A stretch of 64,000 nt of DNA from Vulcanimicrobiota bacterium (GTDB taxonomy: Bacteria; Vulcanimicrobiota; Vulcanimicrobiia; Vulcanimicrobiales; Vulcanimicrobiaceae): NCBI GenBank assembly GCA_013036095.1, contig JAAXCW010000005.1:148768-212767 (forward strand). Direction: 5' to 3'. Every line of letters begins with the position of its first letter. Positions within the stretch are counted from its first letter, which is position 1. The position numbers and the translations under genes are program-made. The notes under the pieces were generated by a model, which made no database searches, was not told where the DNA came from, and was given only the letters and a program-made list of their open reading frames with translations. Positions 60,294 to 64,000 of the stretch are shown here, piece by piece.

Positions 60294-61739
60294 TTGTGGC
60301 CGGTGGAGTTCCACCTGGGCATAGGACTGGCGCCGTTCAGGGGAGGATACAACACGCTTTTCGAACTTTTTGGGATGCGCGCCAGTGACACCAACTTGCC
60401 CCCGCGTGATCCGCAAGCGCCGGCTAACCACCGGGACATCCGCTCGTTTGTTGTCACGCTGAACGGAAAGGCGATCTATTATCGCACTAATACACAAGAT
60501 CGGAATATATTTCACGACATTCTCATTCGAGAAGATTACGCTTGCGTGGAATCACTGGCAGACCCGAAGATTATCATCGACTGTGGCTCGTATGTCGGGT
60601 ATTCGGCGCTATATTTTCTTACCAGATTTCCAAACTCGCATGTAATTGCGATAGAGGCCGAGCAACAGAATTTCGACCTATGCCGCCTTAACCTCGACCT
60701 CTATCGCGAGCGCGTAACCATACTTCACGCCGCAGTCTGGCCTGAGTCGGTCCCACTCGTTACGCGTGACGGCAAAGAGTGGTTGGGAAGTGACCTTGAG
60801 TGGGCAAACACCGTGGAACTTCCGGAAAAAGGCCAAAAATCAAATGTGGACGGTATCGATCTGGAAAGCCTCATCAGCCGTTTTAATTTGACGGAGGTAG
60901 ATTTACTAAAGTTCGGCGTGCCGGCAAGAATATTTTCTGGGAATCCTGCATGGCTGCGCAAGGTTCATAACCTCGTGGTTCGCTTGATCGATGAAGAGGC
61001 TGAAGACGAATTCTTTAATGCATTGGGAAGCTATGGATATTACCTGCAACGCGCCCAAGCGGGAGTCGTTTTCTGCACCAAGCTCACGAGTGATATCCGA
61101 AAAGGAAAGCCCGACAAGCACGACGCAACCACGGGAAATTTGATCGCGAATGGCGATTTTGGGGATATCCGCGTGCCATCAGGATATGTTGCCGGTGGCG
61201 AATGGATTGCGGGTTCACATGACCCGGCGCGATTCTGGCGTACCGTTGTCTGTGACCCGCAGTTTTTCATAGGCGTCGCAGTAAGAACAGGCGCGCAATC
61301 CACGGGCCAAAATGCGCTCTACGTACACACGAATGCCGGGCAGAACGTTGCGCCGGTTTCTGCCCCCTACGCCGCAATAGAGCACGCCGAAGCGATAGAT
61401 GTCACGCCCGGTGAGGAATTTCTCCTGCGGGCGCTCTTACGAACGGAAGGATCGCCCTCGCCCCCTTTGGGACTCACGCGGGCGGCGTATATCTATCTGC
61501 GGTTGCACTACGATGACGGCACCTGGAACGATCTTCGAACTGAACCTCAACATGAAGTTTCCGATCGTTATATCGAAATCGGCGGAACGGTACGGGTTCC
61601 AGAGCCTCCCGGGAAGCGACGGATAAGGTCCGCGACGCTTTGGCTCTACGTATGGCTCGAAAATCGAACGGACTCTAAAATACCGGCCGATGACCTTTGG
61701 AATGTCTATTTCGACAACGTTTCTTGTCATCGTGTCTGA
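60294..61739 (+). CDS. FkbM-type methyltransferase fused to a C-terminal carbohydrate-binding-like domain
   Basis: Up to 481 residues. The FkbM domain has IIIDCGSYVGYSALYFL (SAM loop), VIAIEAEQQNFDLCRLNL and VDLLKFGVPARIF. In FkbM enzymes this last block normally reads DLLKIDVEGAE; here the Asp and Glu are lost, so activity is uncertain. Residues about 290-480 are beta-rich (NLIANGDFGDIRV ... TLWLYVWLEN ... VYFDNVS), typical of a CBM-like jelly roll. The start is uncertain: TTG 60294, GTG 60303 or ATG 60375. It lies between the two GNAT-like paralogues. Confidence 0.7.
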   Translation: MWPVEFHLGIGLAPFRGGYNTLFELFGMRASDTNLPPRDPQAPANHRDIRSFVVTLNGKAIYYRTNTQDRNIFHDILIREDYACVESLADPKIIIDCGSYVGYSALYFLTRFPNSHVIAIEAEQQNFDLCRLNLDLYRERVTILHAAVWPESVPLVTRDGKEWLGSDLEWANTVELPEKGQKSNVDGIDLESLISRFNLTEVDLLKFGVPARIFSGNPAWLRKVHNLVVRLIDEEAEDEFFNALGSYGYYLQRAQAGVVFCTKLTSDIRKGKPDKHDATTGNLIANGDFGDIRVPSGYVAGGEWIAGSHDPARFWRTVVCDPQFFIGVAVRTGAQSTGQNALYVHTNAGQNVAPVSAPYAAIEHAEAIDVTPGEEFLLRALLRTEGSPSPPLGLTRAAYIYLRLHYDDGTWNDLRTEPQHEVSDRYIEIGGTVRVPEPPGKRRIRSATLWLYVWLENRTDSKIPADDLWNVYFDNVSCHRV

Positions 61740-61748
61740 GCTACGCTA

Positions 61749-62708
61749 GTGGATGTCGAGCTGCACGTTACCTATAACAGAGCGCGCTTAGCAAAGCTCG
61801 AAAGCATGTTTGTTGAAGATCCGCGGTACGGAAACGCGTCTTTGTATGTTAAAGAGCATTTCAACCTCCGGCGGATCTGTCAGAATTGCGGAAACCGCAG
61901 CGTAGAAAAACGTCTTGCGATCCCGTCGCTCATCATAGAAGGAGACTCATGGGTCATTCCTGTCGCTGTGCTCGATGACGGAAAAATCGTTATGCCGCTT
62001 CAGGACGCGATCCCCGACCAATCGAACTTCTTCCGTCCTGACGTCCTTGAAGGATTGAGAAGCATCGGGATCTTGTATAGGGGAGATGGGCCCTATGAAT
62101 ACGTCATCCCAATCGAGTCCACCGCCGATGATTATTATCGCAGCCTCAGAACCAAGACTACCGGACGGCGCAGCCGAACCAATCGCCGTTACCGTTACTA
62201 CCGCTCCGTAAAGAGAGATTTCAACTGCCGTGTTCTTTCAGACGCCGCGCCGGAGGACGTCGTCGCATGGGATACCGAGCTCGAATACGATTATGAATCG
62301 TACTGGCGCGCACGTTCAGACGATCGCAGGTGCGGCTATAACGTGGAATCAGAATACTTTCAGTTTCTCGCCGAAAACGGGCAGCTGCTGCTCGCGCGCA
62401 TCAGCGACGCTGATGATTCCACAGTAGCTCTAGGCTATTGCGTCCCACACGTCTACGCGTTGTATTTTCGTCTTCTCAAGCGTCGCATCGGCCCCGCATA
62501 TGCCAAATATGCCCTTGGAAGCGCTTTGAATTTCATGTTTCTGGATTACATTTACGAACGTGAACTGCTGACGCCGCTCAATCTCGGCTCCTTTGCCCAC
62601 TCATATAAAGAAGCGCTTTTACCGATTGTCGTAACGAAACCGGAGCTCATGTTCGAGGACGAATCCGCGCACCAGGCAGTATTCGACAGCGTAGGGATTG
62701 CGCGCTAG
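61749..62708 (+). CDS. GNAT-fold acyltransferase-like protein, paralogue B
   Basis: A 319-residue paralogue of the gene at 59360-60280: HVTYNRARLAKLESMF, CQNCGNRS, IPDQSNFFR, GQLLLARISDADDSTVALGYCV and LTPLNLGSFAHSYKEALLP. It carries an extra basic segment (RRSRTNRRYRYYRS, near residue 140) that paralogue A lacks. GTG at 61749 is 9 bases after the FkbM-like stop, so the two are in one transcript. It probably acylates a glycan or lipid precursor; its single CxxC suggests a half zinc site or disulfide. Confidence 0.7.
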   Translation: MDVELHVTYNRARLAKLESMFVEDPRYGNASLYVKEHFNLRRICQNCGNRSVEKRLAIPSLIIEGDSWVIPVAVLDDGKIVMPLQDAIPDQSNFFRPDVLEGLRSIGILYRGDGPYEYVIPIESTADDYYRSLRTKTTGRRSRTNRRYRYYRSVKRDFNCRVLSDAAPEDVVAWDTELEYDYESYWRARSDDRRCGYNVESEYFQFLAENGQLLLARISDADDSTVALGYCVPHVYALYFRLLKRRIGPAYAKYALGSALNFMFLDYIYERELLTPLNLGSFAHSYKEALLPIVVTKPELMFEDESAHQAVFDSVGIAR

Positions 62709-63325
62709 TTCGGCTGCAGCGCAGCCTCGTTCACTTCGCGCAACTTTATGTCGGCGTCGATCATTTCCGGCGGTCCGGCCATGATGTCGCCACCGTTTTC
62801 TTGCATGAACGCCATCGCACGGCGCGACGCCTCCTCGGCACTCGCGCGGTCGCGCCACGCGGCTAGCGAGAGCAACTCGTCGGGACCCGATTCGAATATG
62901 GCTATGCGGGAAAAGCCCGGAAGACTCGAGAGCATCGGAAGCAACTTCGTTCGCATCATCTCGAGCGCTTCGTTCACCTTGCCGGGCTGCAGCTTCACGC
63001 GACGCAAGACTCCATAGGTCGCGTCTTCGGCGCGGCGCTCTTGTATGCGCACTTCACCTTCCGAAATTTTCGGCGGCCCTTCCACGAACGAAGCCACATT
63101 GTCGCGCACCCAATCGGCCGCTAAGCGCGTCGACTCCTCGGCTCCGGCGCGGTCGGCGAACATCCCGATGGTTACCAGCGTTCCATCCAGCGTTGCAGCC
63201 ATCGTGTAAGCCATGAAGCCGGGCGCCTTGGTGACGATTGGCAAGAATCCGCTGCGGGCGGCGCCGACGACCTTGTCGACGTCACCGGCAGATTTCATTT
63301 TATAAACGCGAACGACACTGTACAT
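62705..63325 (-). CDS. Protein with two ABM/dimeric alpha-beta barrel domains
   Basis: A 206-residue cytosolic protein built of two ferredoxin-like ABM domains: SVVRVYKMKSAGDVDKVVGA (residues 3-100) and VLRRVKLQPGKVNEALEMM (about 105-200), each with a PGF strand (KAPGFMAYTM and SLPGFSRIAIF) and a DRA...ESTR helix. The tandem layout suggests an internal duplication that forms the barrel within one chain. Function unknown; ABM proteins include small-molecule monooxygenases and stress proteins. ATG at 63325 has AAAGGAG upstream at good spacing. Confidence 0.72.
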   Translation of the reverse strand: MYSVVRVYKMKSAGDVDKVVGAARSGFLPIVTKAPGFMAYTMAATLDGTLVTIGMFADRAGAEESTRLAADWVRDNVASFVEGPPKISEGEVRIQERRAEDATYGVLRRVKLQPGKVNEALEMMRTKLLPMLSSLPGFSRIAIFESGPDELLSLAAWRDRASAEEASRRAMAFMQENGGDIMAGPPEMIDADIKLREVNEAALQPN

Positions 63326-63386
63326 GCGCGGCTCCTTTCGAGCGTGGGGCGTGGACCCTTCAGCGCCGGACGGCAGCGACCTGGCG

Positions 63387-63416
63387 TTGACTATCAACTA
63401 ATGAATTAGGTATACT
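63387..63416 (+). promoter_or_regulatory. Sigma-70-like promoter predicting a leaderless transcript
   Basis: A -35 box TTGACT (63387-63392), an 18-base spacer and a -10 box TATACT (63411-63416). The ATG of the next gene is at 63424, 7 bases downstream of the -10 box, so transcription should start at or next to the start codon. No ribosome-binding site is present between them, in line with a leaderless mRNA. Confidence 0.65.
63398..63409. promoter_or_regulatory. Inverted repeat in the promoter spacer, possible operator
   Basis: Arms CTAAT (63398-63402) and ATTAG (63405-63409) around a central GA lie between the -35 and -10 boxes, where a bound dimeric regulator would block polymerase. AT-rich within a GC-rich genome, which may also aid melting. 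Confidence 0.4.
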
Positions 63417-63423
63417 CCTCGGC

Positions 63424-64000
63424 ATGAGAGCCTGCGTCCTATTCTTTGCCGTCTTCATGGCCTCGATGTGCGCGGCGAAGGCTCAAGAGTCGCTGAAGAT
63501 CGCGATTCCGACCGTGGCGACGCCGCCGAAAGTAGATGGCACGCTCAACGACCCCATCTGGCAGCAGGGCGCCAAGGTGCAGCTGACCTATGACCGCTTG
63601 ACGCATGCGGCGGCGGCGGAGCCGACCACGGCCTACATTCTCACCGACGGAAAATCCATTTACGTCGCTTACGATGCCACTCAAACGCGCACGCCTATCG
63701 TCGCGAACCAGCACAACAACAACACCGGCGTCGACACCGACGATGAGGTCAAGATTGGGCTGTGGCCCGGTGGCAAGAACGGCATCAGCTATGCCTTCAT
63801 CTCGACGCCGATCGGCACGCGTTATCAGACGTCCACCGAGAACCTGGCCTACGAACCGACGTGGGATGCGGTTGGGAAAATAAGCAGCAACAGATATAGT
63901 CTCACGATGCGCATTCCGCTCTCGATCATGCGCGGCGCTAATCAATCGCAATGGCTGGTAAATTTTACGCGCTGGGAAGTAACGACCGGGTCCCTTTATG
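63424..64000 (+). CDS. Secreted protein with CBM9-like domain, N-terminal part (runs off window)
   Basis: The visible 192 residues have a signal peptide (MRACVLFFAVFMASMCAAKA) and then PPKVDGTLNDPIWQQGAKV, AYILTDGKSIYVAYDA, DTDDEVKIGLWP and YSLTMRIPLSIM. These are the landmarks of carbohydrate-binding family 9-like domains that open DUF5916-type outer-membrane proteins (VDG.LDE..W, then ..D..LYVA....D). It is probably envelope-associated. ATG at 63424; no ribosome site upstream and a promoter directly before it. The C-terminal part is outside the window. Confidence 0.75.
   Translation, partial: MRACVLFFAVFMASMCAAKAQESLKIAIPTVATPPKVDGTLNDPIWQQGAKVQLTYDRLTHAAAAEPTTAYILTDGKSIYVAYDATQTRTPIVANQHNNNTGVDTDDEVKIGLWPGGKNGISYAFISTPIGTRYQTSTENLAYEPTWDAVGKISSNRYSLTMRIPLSIMRGANQSQWLVNFTRWEVTTGSLY

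Overview
The window is a high-GC, gene-dense bacterial chromosome segment. A flagellar rod pair (flgF-flgG), a lipoprotein and lipoprotein-processing set (lgt, lspA), and both ABC-type and flippase/ligase-type surface polysaccharide genes point to a diderm. The sepF-divIVA pair and csaB next to a DUF5693 protein are typical of Terrabacteria. The best guess from gene content is Candidatus Eremiobacterota (WPS-2) or a neighbouring phylum; this is inference and no marker gene settles it.

Region 1 (1-18.7 kb) is mostly housekeeping: flgG/flgF, leuB, divIVA, sepF, a YggS-type PLP protein, lgt, then divergently ccdA, lspA, rluD, tgt, a DOPA-dioxygenase-like gene and a cytochrome c lipoprotein; on the other strand ileS, csaB, DUF5693, an ECHDC3-like hydratase and tRNA-Val; then adenine deaminase and an S41 protease. 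A dispersed palindromic repeat occurs four times here. One copy lies in frame inside ileS and one supplies the start codon of tgt.

Region 2 (18.7-35 kb) is a surface glycan locus on both strands: Wzm/Wzt exporter, several glycosyltransferases, a 52-residue-repeat coiled-coil protein, GDP-fucose synthase, an O-antigen ligase-like protein, PseB, a LmbE deacetylase, a methyltransferase, a WbqC-like protein and a DegT aminotransferase.

Region 3 (35-54.2 kb) is one 15-gene plus-strand operon in which every gene junction overlaps. It starts with a flippase and a WbpE/WbpB/WbpD/epimerase-like set for a 2,3-diacetamido sugar. It continues with a polyprenyl glycosyltransferase, a 1143-residue membrane protein, and a module that looks like a rewired Dlt system: SGNH protein, acyl carrier protein, FkbH-type glyceryl-loading enzyme, MBOAT acyltransferase and a VOC enzyme. 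It ends with three tandem NHL-propeller/SGNH fusion proteins, the last of which has lost the catalytic Asp/His. I infer that the operon makes and exports a glycan and decorates it with a small, probably three-carbon, acyl group. This is the most interesting candidate system in the window.

Region 4 (54.2-64 kb) holds two more members of a two-domain 'FRW...NFRVF' family first seen at 20.3 kb, PseC, a Vgb-like propeller lipoprotein with a strong bidirectional terminator, a visibly AT-richer island of two GNAT-like paralogues flanking an FkbM-type protein, an ABM-domain protein, and a CBM9-like secreted protein with a promoter that predicts a leaderless transcript.

Three genes (leuB, the 54.2 kb lipoprotein, pseC) appear to need start codons other than ATG, GTG or TTG.
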